A stretch of DNA of 64,000 bases. It comes from Symsagittifera roscoffensis. Its lineage: Eukaryota > Xenacoelomorpha > Acoela > Convolutidae. The DNA lies in NCBI RefSeq assembly GCF_963678635.1, contig NC_087064.1, positions 14,109,599 through 14,173,598 on the forward strand. The letters are read 5' to 3'. A program made the position numbers and the translations under genes. Of the stretch, positions 24,201 through 33,920 are shown piece by piece (positions within the stretch are counted from its first letter, which is position 1; each line of letters begins with the position of its first letter). The notes under the pieces were generated by a model. That model made no database searches. It saw only the letters and a program-made list of their open reading frames with translations, and was not told where the DNA came from.

Positions 24201-26760
24201 ATACTGTCTACGAGGAGTTCACATACACAGTTTTAGCTTCATAAGTCCAATAGATGATGAAAAAATTAAATTGGAGGAAAAAATCCCTAACCTCGACACA
24301 AAAAAAAATCAGTCCATCTTCGCTTTACCCATTTTTTAAATGTTGCATTTCGATGAACTAGGAGTCATTGCAAAACTCCTTACATTGGTTAAACGTGGAA
24401 AATTAAAAAAAATAAAGTTTAAATGTTTAATAGCTAACCAAAGGCTATACCTTCACCAAAACTCAACTTTTACAAGGAGTCTTTGGAAAGCTAACTTTAT
24501 TGGTTAGACGTGGAAAATAGAAAAAAACACACAGTTAAAACGTTTCATAGCTAATCAAAGGCTATATTATATCTTCGCGAAAGTTCGATTTTTTTGTCAA
24601 ACTTCATCATACTTGCTTTAGCGACCTATAGTTTGAAGCTTAAAAGTTTATCTGAGACTTCTCTTAAATGTATTAGACACCTGTGGGGATCGTTTTTTAT
24701 AGATTTGATGATCAGACTAAATCCGTCAGTGAAGTTTAATCTCATTGAACGACAAGTTAGAGTATCCAGTGTTCACTCAAAAATTGAAGATCAAGAAATG
24801 ACTCAAATTTTTTTTCTTAACTCGTTTTTTTTTCAGGTTGTTTTACACGCTCTATAAAGAGTTCGCTGACACATTTTTAGCTTTATAAACCTAAAAGATG
24901 ACAAGAAAATCAAAATTGAGTCAAAAAAGCCCTAACCTAGAACAAGAAAAAAATCAGCTCAATTTCAATTTACTCAAATTATAAAAATTGCGTTCTGATG
25001 AACAAGGAGTCATTGAAAAGCCCTTATTAAGGCCTAAACGTAGAAGACAATTAAAGTTCTTATTTGTAATGTATTGTAGCGGACCAAAGGCTAATTCTCC
25101 GCCAAAATTCGACTTTTCAAATTTTTTTTTTTCAATTTTCATCGTTTTTAAGCCCTCAAAATGTTTTCATGCAAAACTTTTATTTGATATCCTTTTTAAG
25201 TGTAATAGACAGATATGATGACCCGTTTGACTGGTTTCATGTCCAGATTGAATGGATCAATGAAGTTTAATCTCATTGAACGCATGTTGGATTTTATCAG
25301 TTTTCTTTAAAAAATTGAAGATCGAAAAATGACCCACAAAAACTTTTTTCTATTTTTTCTTTTTAAGGTATATTATACAACTCATGGAGAATTCACATGC
25401 ATAATTTCATCATTATATGTCAAACGGGTGATGAGAAAATCAAAAGTGAGCCGAAATGGTACCAGAACCAAAAATTTCACCTTGGCTCAAATTTGAATTT
25501 CTCCAGTTCTAGAAATCGCAGTATAGCAAATAAGTGCTCGCTGGAAACCTCTTACCAATGGGTAGACGTGAGGCGTGTATGATTTTCAAAAAACTGAGCG
25601 TTAAAATATTTTTGGGCTAAATAGTAAACCTAATTTATTTTTCCCTGCCAAAAAGTGACATCTCTAGAGTCAATTCTTTTCAAGCTAAATCACCTCGATC
25701 AATGTCGGGTTGTCAGAGTAACTACACTTTATTGCAGATTTTTCATTTGAGGTTCGGATAATTTCGCTCGAGAAACCACCAGAACCGTTGAGTTTTCAAA
25801 AATTGGATCATTTTTCGACGAGAAACAGACATTCAAAAGTTTCGAGCCTGGTCCTAAAATTACGATAGACTTAAATAGCCTTAAAAGTTTAAATATCTAT
25901 TTTAACTCAAAAATTGATACATATTCGGAAACTACATGAGCAGGTCTTTCCAAAAACATAAAAATAATGCTCCAAAACACATCTTTTGAACTTTTTTTGC
26001 AAATCATAAATCGACCAAAAACTGACATTTGCGAGGGTCGGCATTAACCAAAAAGTGACACGGCTAGGCTTTATCCTCCTACTATCGATGGAGACTCTCG
26101 GACTTCTGTGAAGGAAATTGATTTCAAAAAAGTCCGAAAAGCCGACCAAACTACCAAAGACTAAAAATTGCCACTCGTTCTGCCGCCGCAGACAAATTTT
26201 CTGAAAACCTTCTAAAAATGTCGTTTCAGAACATTTATTTGAAGATTCCGTTATTTGTAAAAAAAAAAACGAATTGTTTCGGCGAGAATTTTCCGCTCAA
26301 ACTTTTTGGAGTTTTTCCCCCATCAAAATTAGTATAAGTTTTATAGCCATTCAGTAAAAATTTGTATAGATATTCAGCCATGTCGTAAAATAATATCAAA
26401 GGAGACCTTTGGGTGACGAGAAAGTCGGATTCCTGAGTGGATGGTGGACGCTTTCCTTTCTCCCCAAATTTATGGTTATTTTATTCCCGCAAAAAGTAGC
26501 AACTGTAAACCTTTATGACGAACACCTTGAACAACTAACCTAAAATGGAGGCCGTTGGGAGGGCTGTAGTCTTGACTGAGTCTTGCTAACATAACTCTCC
26601 TCTGCCTCAAAAGCGACATCACATCTGCCAGAACTAGACCCAAAATTGATTCCATTTCATCGCCGCGAAAGTGCTCGGATGAGGAATAAGTAGTTTCACC
26701 TCCCGATAATAACAAGGAGCTCGGTGGAGGTAACATATCGACACCACCAGCTACGCTCAT
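103..26760 (-). CDS. IQSEC: IQSEC/BRAG/Schizo-type Arf guanine-nucleotide exchange factor, spliced, 3' part outside window
   Basis: Joined exons (transcript order): 26540-26760, 9675-10016, 8803-9091, 7805-8654, 3619-4386, 2985-3297, 2512-2676, 616-965, 103-248. They give 1148 codons with every phase matching and all introns GT..AG. The protein has a Ser/Pro-rich start, an IQ motif near residue 306 (IQRAYRNYR), a long low-complexity Gln/Asn/Ser region, and a Sec7 domain from about residue 917 to the window edge. Sec7 hallmarks are RVGLFLFNQDPKRGISFL, FRLPGESQKI with the catalytic glutamate near residue 1014, and MILNTDLHNSNV. The IQ-before-Sec7 order and the motif YQFSPELR ahead of the IQ are those of IQSEC1-3 and Drosophila Schizo, which activate Arf6/Arf1 at plasma membrane and synapses. 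A PH domain should follow beyond base 1. Cytohesin and BIG/GBF families are less likely because they lack the IQ region. Family assignment is firm; orthology to a particular IQSEC is not claimed. Confidence 0.9.
616..965 (-). CDS. IQSEC: IQSEC-like gene, catalytic Sec7 exon
   Basis: Acceptor TTGTAG|G, donor CAGAC|GTGAGT (phase 1). It encodes FEGKQIDEALRSFLPIFRLPGESQKIDRIL. The exchange-active glutamate is codon 872-874 (GAG). It then encodes VLAYAVMILNTDLHNSNV, the hydrophobic-groove motif. Between these, about 22 extra residues (728-793) are inserted relative to BRAG proteins. Both functional motifs are intact, so exchange activity is expected. Length and phases fit neighbours on both sides. 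Confidence 0.95.
1440..2260. repeat. Degenerate tandem array, ~170-190 bp period
   Basis: In the intron between exons 965 and 2676. About four to five units, each with 'TATCTCGGGAACTAAAA', then 'TTTGAGCAGT', 'CCCCTGAGAGTACCCT', a 'GGGTTGGGAA' block and 'AAGTTTTCTGAAAA'. Anchor points lie near 1510, 1703, 1885, 2026 and 2207. Units have diverged by substitutions and A-tract length. No coding potential. Confidence 0.7.
2512..2676 (-). CDS. IQSEC: IQSEC-like gene, Sec7 helices (GxYLGS segment)
   Basis: A 165-base exon bounded by TTTTGACAG|G and CTAAA|GTGAGT. It encodes DPKRGISFLTERGFLE and then GLNKTQVGEYLGS, matching family motifs KPEKGIxYLIxRGFL and GLSxQMIGEYLGN. The segment between them (ECADDIAYMFACYKR) is diverged but length-matched. 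Confidence 0.95.
2985..3297 (-). CDS. IQSEC: IQSEC-like gene, start of Sec7 domain
   Basis: Acceptor TTTTTAG|GA, donor AACCA|GTGAGT (phase 2). A Gly run (SLNGGGGGGGNTLRK) precedes the conserved Sec7 entrance: QELTIRVGLFLFNQ corresponds to YRIGLNLFNKKPEKG of Schizo/IQSEC. The final Gln codon is split across the intron. A phase-2 junction inside the first Sec7 helix gives a continuous match with the next exon. Confidence 0.9.
3619..4386 (-). CDS. IQSEC: IQSEC-like gene, Gln/Asn/Ser-rich linker exon
   Basis: The acceptor ATGCTTAG|AT supplies two bases to complete a Tyr codon after the phase-1 donor at 7805. The exon is 768 bases and ends ACGCAG|GTAAAA in phase 1. The peptide is strongly Gln/Asn/Ser-rich (for example NNSHSNPSSQSNSRSTQQEL), as expected of the disordered linker between IQ and Sec7. 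The open frame continues past the donor to 3509, but that part is intronic. Confidence 0.85.
4681..5127 (+). mobile_element. Family A non-autonomous element (hairpin + AAGAGTNAATGAAC inverted ends)
   Basis: Starts after the imperfect palindrome CCAACTGACAGTT with AAGAGTAATGAACGCAAGG and ends AAGTTCATTACT, the inverse of the start. The interior shares blocks with all family A copies: TTAAAGCTCTTTGAATTT, TTGAGAAAACTGGATCAA, CTGTTCGATAGTGGAG and CAAACCGCGAAAAATCA. It lies in the intron between the exons at 4386 and 7805. No open frame of note. Confidence 0.75.
5140..5715. mobile_element. Element with inverted CCCAGTGTCGAGGAAA ends
   Basis: The left end CTGTCCCAGTGTCGAGGAAA (from 5132) is mirrored at the right end, TTTCCTCGACACTGGGACA near 5691-5711. 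Inner inverted blocks (GAGCGAGTAAAGCGAGC versus GCTTTACTCGCTC) support a foldback element. Related single ends occur near 5790, 33433 and 41393. Confidence 0.6.
7805..8654 (-). CDS. IQSEC: IQSEC-like gene, IQ-motif exon
   Basis: An 850-base exon between acceptor TTCACAG|GTG (phase 0) and donor CCAT|GTGAGT (phase 1). Near its start lies AHQAAIVIQRAYRNYRLKTY, an IQ motif that binds calmodulin in the family. A proline-rich segment (KVPPPAPPRKSS) and a Ser/Asn/Thr-rich tail follow. The IQ core has Arg at the expected later position. Apart from the IQ segment, sequence and length are not conserved with vertebrate proteins that I can recall. Confidence 0.9.
8803..9091 (-). CDS. IQSEC: IQSEC-like gene, exon ahead of the IQ motif
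   Basis: Acceptor TTTTAAG|C and donor AACAGG|GTATAT bound 289 bases that are open in only one frame fitting both neighbours (starts with one base, ends phase 0). The peptide begins YGDSDSPNSDDFICRNFHD and ends YQFSPELRHVARNR. The end aligns with the YELSxDL segment that precedes the IQ motif in vertebrate IQSEC proteins, which ties this exon to the family. Confidence 0.85.
9675..10016 (-). CDS. IQSEC: IQSEC-like gene, common Ser/Gly/Arg-rich exon
   Basis: The acceptor ACTGTCAG|T gives the one base needed after a phase-2 donor. The frame then reads TVVMNCFLQAINPS and a Ser/His/Gly/Arg-rich stretch (GGSNSSHRISSRGGRG), and ends at AACCT|GTAAGT in phase 2. An internal ATG at 10006 could serve as a start in a transcript beginning here. 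Other open frames on this segment contain stops in the spliced context and are shadows. Confidence 0.75.
12722..12895 (+). mobile_element. Partial family A copy and linked repeat
   Basis: TTGGAAAAGAGTGATGAACGCAAG at 12742 on is a family A left end that breaks off after ~70 bases. It runs into a repeat (CGTCACAAGAATGAAAAT) resembling 15790-15830. Overlapping open frames are incidental. Confidence 0.5.
12905..13370 (+). mobile_element. Family A non-autonomous element
   Basis: Left end AAACTGACAGTTGGAAAAGA then GCAATGAAGGCAAG. The right end ACTAAGTTCATTACTCTT is inverse to the family start. The interior matches 4681-5127. It lies in the large intron between 10016 and the alternative first exons. 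Confidence 0.75.
15810..16030 (+). mobile_element. Partial family A copy (left part and right end missing)
   Basis: Interior family blocks AGGCTCTTTGAATTC-like, GAGAAAACTGGATCAATAG and CCGCTGGAAATCTA are present. The sequence diverges after GGAAATCTAAAAATTAAAT. Confidence 0.5.
16606..17132 (-). CDS. IQSEC: IQSEC-like gene, candidate proximal alternative first coding exon
   Basis: An open frame far longer than expected in this AT-rich intron. The first in-frame ATG is at 17132 (MASLSSLCCVKSANLETGG); an in-frame GTG 30 bases upstream is not a credible start. The frame runs 175 codons plus two bases to an ACAAG|GTTAGAG donor in phase 2, the same phase as the distal exon, and would splice to 10016 equally well. 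The peptide is Ser/Asn/Cys-rich and polar with no domain I recognise (for example SGEQHPCSKQQQAAVVNDR). Without the splice the frame ends 14 codons later at 16566, so a short independent gene is possible but less attractive. Confidence 0.55.
20034..20838. repeat. Pair of ~190-bp direct repeats flanking a SINE-like head
   Basis: 20034-20223 and 20651-20838 share CTCAGCTATCAAC, GATATAACGGA, AGGCGAAGTTGTGCTCCG and ACTGC(C/G)GTGGC(G/T)G with small differences. Between them, minus-strand 20455-20535 is tRNA-like: an A-box-like TTAGCCTGGAGGTAACG, then GTCCTGGGTTTCAATC. Nothing here looks coding. Confidence 0.5.
21387..21434. repeat. Perfect 24-bp tandem duplication
   Basis: Two identical copies of a 24-base unit starting GCTGCATGTTGCAAG (21387-21410, 21411-21434). 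Confidence 0.9.
23011..23395 (+). mobile_element. Family A copy, right end missing
   Basis: Begins CCAACGGACAATTGGAAAAG and then GACTCAATTAATGCAAGG. Interior blocks are present up to GAGCGTGAACAA near 23385. It then gives way at 23400 to the AAAGCTGAGCTTCGCACC element. Confidence 0.65.
24087..25580. repeat. Three large tandem units (~525-645 bp)
   Basis: Unit starts lie near 24087, 24731 and 25256. Each runs GAAGTTTAATCTCATTGAAC, then CACT(C)AAAAATTGAAGATC, GAGTTCACA..., CCCTAACCT..., GAACTAGGAGTCATTG-like, AACGTGGAAA and CAAAGGCTA. Copies are diverged. Small open frames inside are not conserved between units, so I do not call genes. Confidence 0.65.
26540..26760 (-). CDS. IQSEC: IQSEC-like gene, candidate distal first coding exon
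   Basis: The ATG at 26760 opens 73 codons plus two bases, ending at a TTTTAG|GTTAGT donor (phase 2). The peptide starts MSVAGGVDMLPPPSS and contains a predicted amphipathic helix, MESILGLVLADVMSLLRQ. Vertebrate IQSEC N-termini also carry a coiled coil, so the position fits, but the sequence itself is not conserved enough to prove it. Phase 2 matches the acceptor at 10016, 16.5 kb away. It could instead belong to a separate gene. The link is inferred from phase, strand and order. Confidence 0.6.
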
Positions 26761-27579
26761 GATGATGAGATTTGTATATTGGATGGTTTAACGACAGCCT
26801 GATTCAAGTCGATAGAATGCACAAATGCTCGAAACACCAGTTAATGGAAAGTGAGAGAAATTATGAGCTTTTCGGTATTAGTATGATCGGATTGTCTCCA
26901 ACATCATAAAGAATTCAGTAATCAGAAAGATTGAGTTAATATGTAAATTTAATTCACAAGACAAAACTGCATCTTCTCTGCTGCTATATCCATAAGTCCA
27001 TAACCCTGTTGAACTCTAACACATACTACTGGTACTGCACATAATATACATCTGAAAAAAGAAAGAGAAAAGTTAGACCAGAATTAATGAAAACAAAAAG
27101 TAGAGCCAGTTAGAAATCGAACGGAGTAAATAGTTGTTCACACTACCTAGTCTTTCCAACACCGAATAACGGTCATGTTATAATTCAGTTTATTCTAATG
27201 CTACAGGGCACACAAATGGTAATAAGTAGGTAGTGCCATTAAGTACAGGTAACAATAACAAACAATGCAGAATGACAATATAACACAGACTGTTTGATTT
27301 AGACGGGCGAGTAAAATGAAAGAACCCAGTCAGATTCCGCTGGTTCATAATGGCAACAACATAAGAGGCGGCGATAAAGTCAATAAAATTTCCTGCAGTC
27401 GCCCTTCAGATAAAATGTTGCCTCTATATTTATTGCTGGTAGACGTGTCTTTTCTCAGCTTTCTTTGATTTCTACTTGATAGGTTACAGGCAGGATTATT
27501 CAAAACCAGGACCACCGATACTCAAGATCACCGACATTCAAAACTTTTGAAATCAATGAAAAAAATCAAAGTTGATACC

Positions 27580-27980
27580 AGGCGCGGATCTAGGAATTTC
27601 TCGCGCGGATTTAGGAATTTATGAAAATTTTGACCTTTTTTTAGGTCGACCAAATAGATTTCTAAGCTCTCCCAAAACCACTATAAATTCCCTAATTTGA
27701 CCAAATGTTCGGCGCCGCAGGCAGATTTGTGAAAAAAGGCCAAAAAGGCGTTTTTAGGCACTTTTTGGAAAATGTCTACCAAAAAATCGCGTTTTTTCGG
27801 CGAGCGCTCCCCCTCAAAATTAGTTTATATTGGCGGTCAGTCAGCCAAAAATGGATATCTCAAAATAGTACAAATGTGGACCCTTTGGGTCGGCAGGGGG
27901 TCGAATCCCTGAGGGAGGAGCGTCCACAAACACCCCTGTTTATGATTGACACTTTTTTCGATGGAATTAACCCAAATTGA
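27580..27980. mobile_element. Degenerate element with CAGGCGCGGATCTAGGAA end
   Basis: Starts with CAGGCGCGGATCTAGGAA, a motif often found at ends of invertebrate transposon relics. It runs through AGGTCGACCAAATAGATTTC and ATTTGTGAAAAAAGGCC to GGTCGAATCCCTGAGGGAG. A shorter relative is at 44430-44710 and parts recur near 26160-26460. The plus open frame across it is not conserved in the relatives. Confidence 0.45.
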
Positions 27981-28372
27981 GAAAATTCAAAAAATGTATT
28001 TTTATTGCACTAGGAAATAAATCCCTTTCTTAACAACATGCCATTCATATTATTTCGCACTATTTGCACAATGGTATCGGACAGTCTATATTTACTTCCA
28101 AAACAAAATAATTTACTCCCAAAGCAAAATAATTTGAAATTTTAAAAAATCAAAAATTAATTGCTCAAAGATTTATTTGAGGTTGAACAGTACTTAGGCT
28201 TTTTAGAGGAAGGAAACACAAACCAAAATTCAAACAACCTAATTAAGTTAAAATCCACTTCGTTCATTCTCATTTTAATAACAGACTGGTAGTAGTAGAC
28301 AAGTTTCGCTTCTGATTACTTTGTTTTTCACTATTTCAAAAAACTATTCAGAAAAAAATATAACACAGGGGA

Positions 28373-28400
28373 CAAGCGGAGCTTCGCATAATTTGCGGTA
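28373..28400. repeat. Short palindromic AGCGGAGCTTCGC element, one of several
   Basis: Core AGCGGAGCTTCGCA followed by TTTGCGGTACATCAT. Relatives AGAGGCGAAGCNNAGCTTCGC occur near 21731, 23400, 29079, 43327 and 51251, usually followed by CACNNTTNNATACAACA. Probably the same end of one dispersed repeat family. Confidence 0.55.
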
Positions 28401-29739
28401 CATCATAAAAAAATTAAGCTACCCAAAAACAATAAGATGACAGACACAAAGTCGAGGATTTCACTTGAAACAAACATTGCAAAAACTAAGATATACCAAG
28501 ATGTTCTGTATTTTGAGGATACACAGACGACAATTCTTAGCGCAATATAAGCATGAACGAATATATAAAGAGCTAAAACAGCCGTAAATCACTTGAGTAG
28601 ACGCTCATAGTTCCGAAAAAAAAGGTCCTAAACAAAATTGCACACATAAACACGCACCCATAAACACACCAAAGACTATATTAGTCCTTCAATCAACAGA
28701 TGAGAAGACTAAGACAATATAACAAAATTTGAAATTTTTTTCATACGAAAAAACTTCATAGCAAAAAAGAATTTATGAAAATATGGCGAAGCTCCACAAG
28801 CGAGAAAACTGTAAATCTGACCCTAAAAAAGATCTAAAAAAAACTGAAAAAAAAAAAAAAATAAAAATGAGCCTTGTAAAACAAAACTTTTTGCAACGCA
28901 CCGGAACCAAATCCACAACCTTGAGATTATTAGTCTCACATCTTCGCATCTGCGCCATGGTCAAAAGCAGATAGACCAGGTGCTATCAAATTGCAAATGC
29001 TAAGATTTAGTATATGTGCACTTTTATTTGCGAATCAGGTGGGAAAACAATGGAATACAACATTTCTTCTTGAGAGAAAACGAGGCGAAGCAGACCTTCA
29101 AATAACTTGCGATATAACGCAAAGGAAGTGTTGCAAGCTAGCGAAAAGAAAATGAGACGGAAATAACAAAATCGCAGAAAAAATGGGAAAATAAAAAATT
29201 AATTCAGAAAAACAGTAAAAAAAAAACACTAATACCAGTTTTAATTAAGCTTTTCGCATTTACCGAGCGGCCACACAGCCGAAAAAATGTGGTTAGATGC
29301 TCAAGGAGGCAAAAATAAAAATGGTAAAAGAAACAATTGCCAAGAAAACTTTTTGAGCAATTAATTTTAAAAATTTGGAGTTCTTGCAACAGCAACTACC
29401 GAAATTTTTCAAAAAAAAAAATCATTTTTGCCTTTAAGCAATTTTAAAAAAGTAAATACGCCGTTAAAGAATAGCCGATACTATTTAGGACAAATAAGGC
29501 GTTTAAGCGAAACAAAAATAGAAAACCAAGGAAAACATAACGTCAGGGCTATTAATTTTAAAAGACATCACGAGTAAATAAAAACACTAGCATCTACAAT
29601 TAAAATTCGTAGGTCAACAAAAGACCATTGATGTGGCAATTAGGCTGGCAAAAATTACGCATACAAATGAACATCCGACGATTTAAAATTTCCCGAACAA
29701 ACAAAATTTCAATTGCATATATAATGAAAAAAAGCAAGT

Positions 29740-29790
29740 CCGGCCGAGACTCGAACCCCAGATATTAGGGTGCAAAAATGGCGTTAACCC
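29740..29790 (-). repeat. tRNA-derived SINE head fragment
   Basis: The minus strand reads GAGGGTTAACGCCATTTTTG and then GGGGTTCGAGTCTCGGCCGG, a good B-box preceded by an A-box-like part. It lacks a full cloverleaf. Confidence 0.5.
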
Positions 29791-29924
29791 TCGAAAATCA
29801 GGAAGCCAAAAATTAATCGAAAAATATTGATCGTCATTTCTGCAATGGTTAGAAGCTTAGAAAAGTGGATTAACTCTAGATCTTTTGAAAAAAGAACGGA
29901 AATTTAGCCGTCAACAATTGAGAC

Positions 29925-30380
29925 GAACAAACAGAAACGAAGTAAACAGAAAAAAAAATGGAATTATTTTTTTTTTCGAAAAAATCTCAACTTTCAAAAA
30001 TCAAAGAAAAAATTTAGACGACCTTAAGGCTCTTTGAATTTTTAGGACACTTTATGATTGACACTTTTTTGATAAAAATAACCTAATTTGAGAAAGGTGG
30101 ACCAACAGGTAATCTCGCCGTGAAATGCGATAATTGAATTCCTCATTCGAAACTATAAGTCGATGACCTTTTTCGTGACTTTTACATTCTCGCTGTTCGA
30201 TAGTGGAGTTTGCCTTCGTGTTAACAAAGAAATTGAACTGAACTTGAAAAGAAATCAAAAGTCAAACCGCAAAAAAGTAATTTGAGCAATAAATTTTAAG
30301 ACTTTCCTGCTAAAAAAAAACGAAAAAAGAAAATAATAATAATCGCGACCTTTATAAGAGATTAGATTGAACTAATTCAT
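29925..30380 (+). mobile_element. Family A copy, degraded left end
   Basis: Interior blocks AAGGCTCTTTGAATTTTTAG, TTTGAGAAAGGTGGACCAAC, CTGTTCGATAGTGGAG and TCAAACCGCAAAAAA. The right end has CGACCTTTATAAGAG and then TTGAACTAATTCATCGA. The left hairpin is eroded. Confidence 0.6.
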
Positions 30381-33299
30381 CGATTTTTAAACAGGCATTT
30401 TATCACAATGACAAAAACTTCTGTTTCATAATAAAAAATAATAGTCTTACAGATTTGTAAGAAAAGTTGTTTACCGCGAGTTTACCACGAAAAAACCTGG
30501 TTCCTGATGAAAAAGAGTAAAAGCAACGAATTGAAAAAGGGGTGAGCTTTCAAGCCGTTGTAGTTGCTCATTAAAGATTTCTTTGAGAATTTCTTGAGAG
30601 CTAGTTTTAACTAATTATGAGCTATATTATTAAGGACTGCATATCGAATGCAGCGATAAAGAGCAAAGAGAACGCCTGGATAAATAATTGAATCCCGCTC
30701 CATGCTACAAATTACCTAGAACAGTTCAAAGACTATTAATGGAAATTCTAGAGCGAAGAACAAATTTATAGCGAAGGAACGAGTTTTTTGAGAAGGACTG
30801 ATTTTTCTGATCAGCGCAGAATATTCTATTTCATATTGTAGAACACGGTGATATAAAAGCAGGTGAATGCACGTTGGTAGTAGTGAAGTGGAACCGGTTG
30901 ATAAAAATAGACTTGAATAAAATGGTAACTGAATTAAATAGTTTTTGTGCAATTAACAGACGAGTCGGAAATTCGAAAGAACAATTCGCCTAACAGCATT
31001 AACGAAATGACACATTTTGATGATGATATCTAATTGTATTTAGAAAAAAATAAGGCAAAATAATTCCGGCACAGTAATGATTTAGTCATAACAAAAATCG
31101 ATTAACAAAATTATTTTTTTATAATAAGCAAAATATCGATTCAAAGATACACCTTTCACGCCTCTGAACTTAATGCTGCGCTTACACGCAGCGATCCAAT
31201 CTAAAATGGAAACAATTTCAGTGAAAATAATAAGTGGTATGAAAAAAAGATACGCTAGATGAAAAGATGAAAAAAGAGATATGATTAAGAAGAAGCTGCA
31301 GCGCAATGATCCCGCAGTGCAATGAATGGTGGCAGTGTGATGAGATAACACAACTGAGTTCAATTAGGAGTACGATTCTTACGTAGTAGACAAAACAGAA
31401 TGCCACAAAACATAAACAGATGAATCGCTACCGTCTTCAAATCGATACCAATTGTTCTCTTTGATACAGGAAAAACAACTGAAGAAGACAAAAGAGGCCT
31501 ACTCTTGTATCTTATAAACTACCATTTGTGTGATGTCTCAGGTGCGACGCTTATTTAAACTAATTTTATTCTAATTTGACAGAAATGCCAGTAACATCAA
31601 AAGAAAAGCTGGCAGCCGTTTTGAAGAAAAAAACTGATTCTCCCAATATTATCCTAATAAGCATTGATAAAATTGAGCTGTCTAACCAGCAAAGGATAAA
31701 ACCAGCGCGTTAGTTTATAGTAAACACAGAAAACACTTCGAAAAAATTATGCGCATGATCAAAGAATGTAGCCGGCCGTGTCTGAGTCTTTGAAGAGTAA
31801 GAGATCTGCGATAGAGTCAGGGCGGATATGAAGGGAGGAAATGGAGATGACTTCTTCCATCTATCAAGAATTTTTCTTGAGGTGCCTTAAGGAGCGCGCG
31901 CCGCAAAAGAGCGTGTTACAATTCCTTTCGGAAGAGAAGTTTAGGACTCAATTGGGTTCTTTTTAGCATTCCAAGAGAGCTCGATACATCGTTTTGATCG
32001 AACTCCAAATAAACCCTAATTGAGAACATCACTGCTTTGTTCAGTGTTATCGAACAACCAGTTTGGTGACTTGCGTCAAAACTGTTAAAATAATTGAATA
32101 AAGTGAATAGACGGAGGGTAATTTGGCGAGACTGCGCCGGGTCATTCGACTGGGTAGGAGCTTACTTGGGGAGAATAGTGACTGATTGAGTATTTATAGT
32201 TTCGGGACGATTTCAGTGTAGTTCGGAACAAGTCATGCGTAAAAAACTTCGTGGATTTGGGTTTTGATTTCTTCACCGATGTACTCAAGGGGGTCAAATG
32301 GTCCTCAATGTGAATTCAGAAGGATGATTTTGTCTCTGAGAGGGTCAGCGATTTAATTATTTTTCTTTGCGAAGGGTTTTTTGCTTTTCCCTTGCACAGA
32401 ACTGTTTCTTTAGGTTATCCCAGTTGGTTCCGGCATGGGCTTTCAGCTGCTTTCTTTTAGTTGCTTCGGTTTCACAATGAGTACTTCAGTGTATAAAGTG
32501 TAGTTCAGCGTAAACTTCAAGTACTTCACAAAGCTAAATAGAACTGTTCTGGTGTCTCTAAATCGATGAAAGGCTTGACTGCATGCACCATTACACTCAT
32601 ACCGAAAAACTCAACAAAAGCAAACTGCCAGATCCAATCAGCCTCTGCCTTAGCATCTACTTGGGCGGTAGACAACCCATACAGTTTTTGAAACCCATGT
32701 CTCTAAAGCAAGCAGTCCACAGCAGGGTCCCTCACCGCTCGGTTATCTCACTTAACCCATACAACTACAAAATCAGCAATCTCACTTTTCCGCCAGAAAA
32801 CTTTTTATCGTGATTTCTTATGCTGCCATTTTCAAATTCAATGTCTACATTTTACTAAAGCTGCCAATTTCAATGTCTACAAGGCAAAACAACTTTTCTA
32901 TCTCTCCACCTACCAAATATCCAGCAGCCTTTTACTATTCTGACTAAACGCATCCTAAGGTTATAATTCCGAGCATTCTTCTATACCTGGAAGACAAAAC
33001 TAAATCCTAGGACCCATTCTTAGACCCATTCCTGAAGCACACACTGAAGTGCACATTGTACACTCTAAAATGCACGCTATCAAACCCAAGCAACTAAAAA
33101 AAGGCGCTGAAAAAAGGAGCCGAAAAAAACTGGACATTAGGTATATTCGACAGTCATAGTAAAATAAGCAAATTGAAAAAGTTTGTAAAAAGTTACTTGA
33201 AAAATGAAAAAAAAAAATTAATATATTTTTTTCAAGTTTTGCAGTATTTTGAATTTTTGAAAATTTCGATTCCAAAAAGGCGCTACAATACTCAAAAAA

Positions 33300-33880
33300 A
33301 CTAACTTTACTCAAGTAAAACCAAGATTTTAAGTTTTAAATTAAGCTATTGTAAGCTTTTAAGCAGTTACAAGAAGACTGCTCGCTCGCTTTATTCGCTC
33401 GAAAGAAGACGAAAAATCAAAAATTTCAAACAGGTTATTCTCGACACTGAGAAATTTGTTTGTGTTCGAATCACGACTGCAAAGGCTTTAATATGATATA
33501 ACACTCATCATCATCATCATCATTGATGACTCAATCCAGCCCAATGATTATTTGTGGTAGCTGATTTTGCGTGGAAACCGAAAAAAAAACTAAAACACAC
33601 CCGAATATAAAGTTTCTCCCCATTATCAATAGTCGGAACAAAAAAGCTTTATTCGCTTATAAAAGAATGGAAAGATCTGTTCTCGATGACGCAGCCCTAG
33701 CGTGCTGATAGATAAGCTGCCACCACCTGGTCACTCCCAAGACTACATACTGTACAAAAATTGAACAAAAATTGTATAAATAAGGTTGAAAAATGAGCGT
33801 GAACAAATTTATGATATCTATCTCTTCAAAAATGCACCGACTTATGAGAAAACTCTTACCACTCATTAAGACTTAGAGTA
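33300..33880. repeat. Relative of the 5100-6300 repeats
   Basis: Shares GCTCGCTTTATTCGCTCGAA, TCTCGACACTGAGAAAT, GGCTTTAATATGATATAACA and CCAATGATTATTTGT with 5640-6100. A CATCAT run lies at 33508-33523. No gene. Confidence 0.55.
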
Positions 33881-33920
33881 GTGAAATTGAATAGATTTCA
33901 CAAAATCAACACACACGGAT

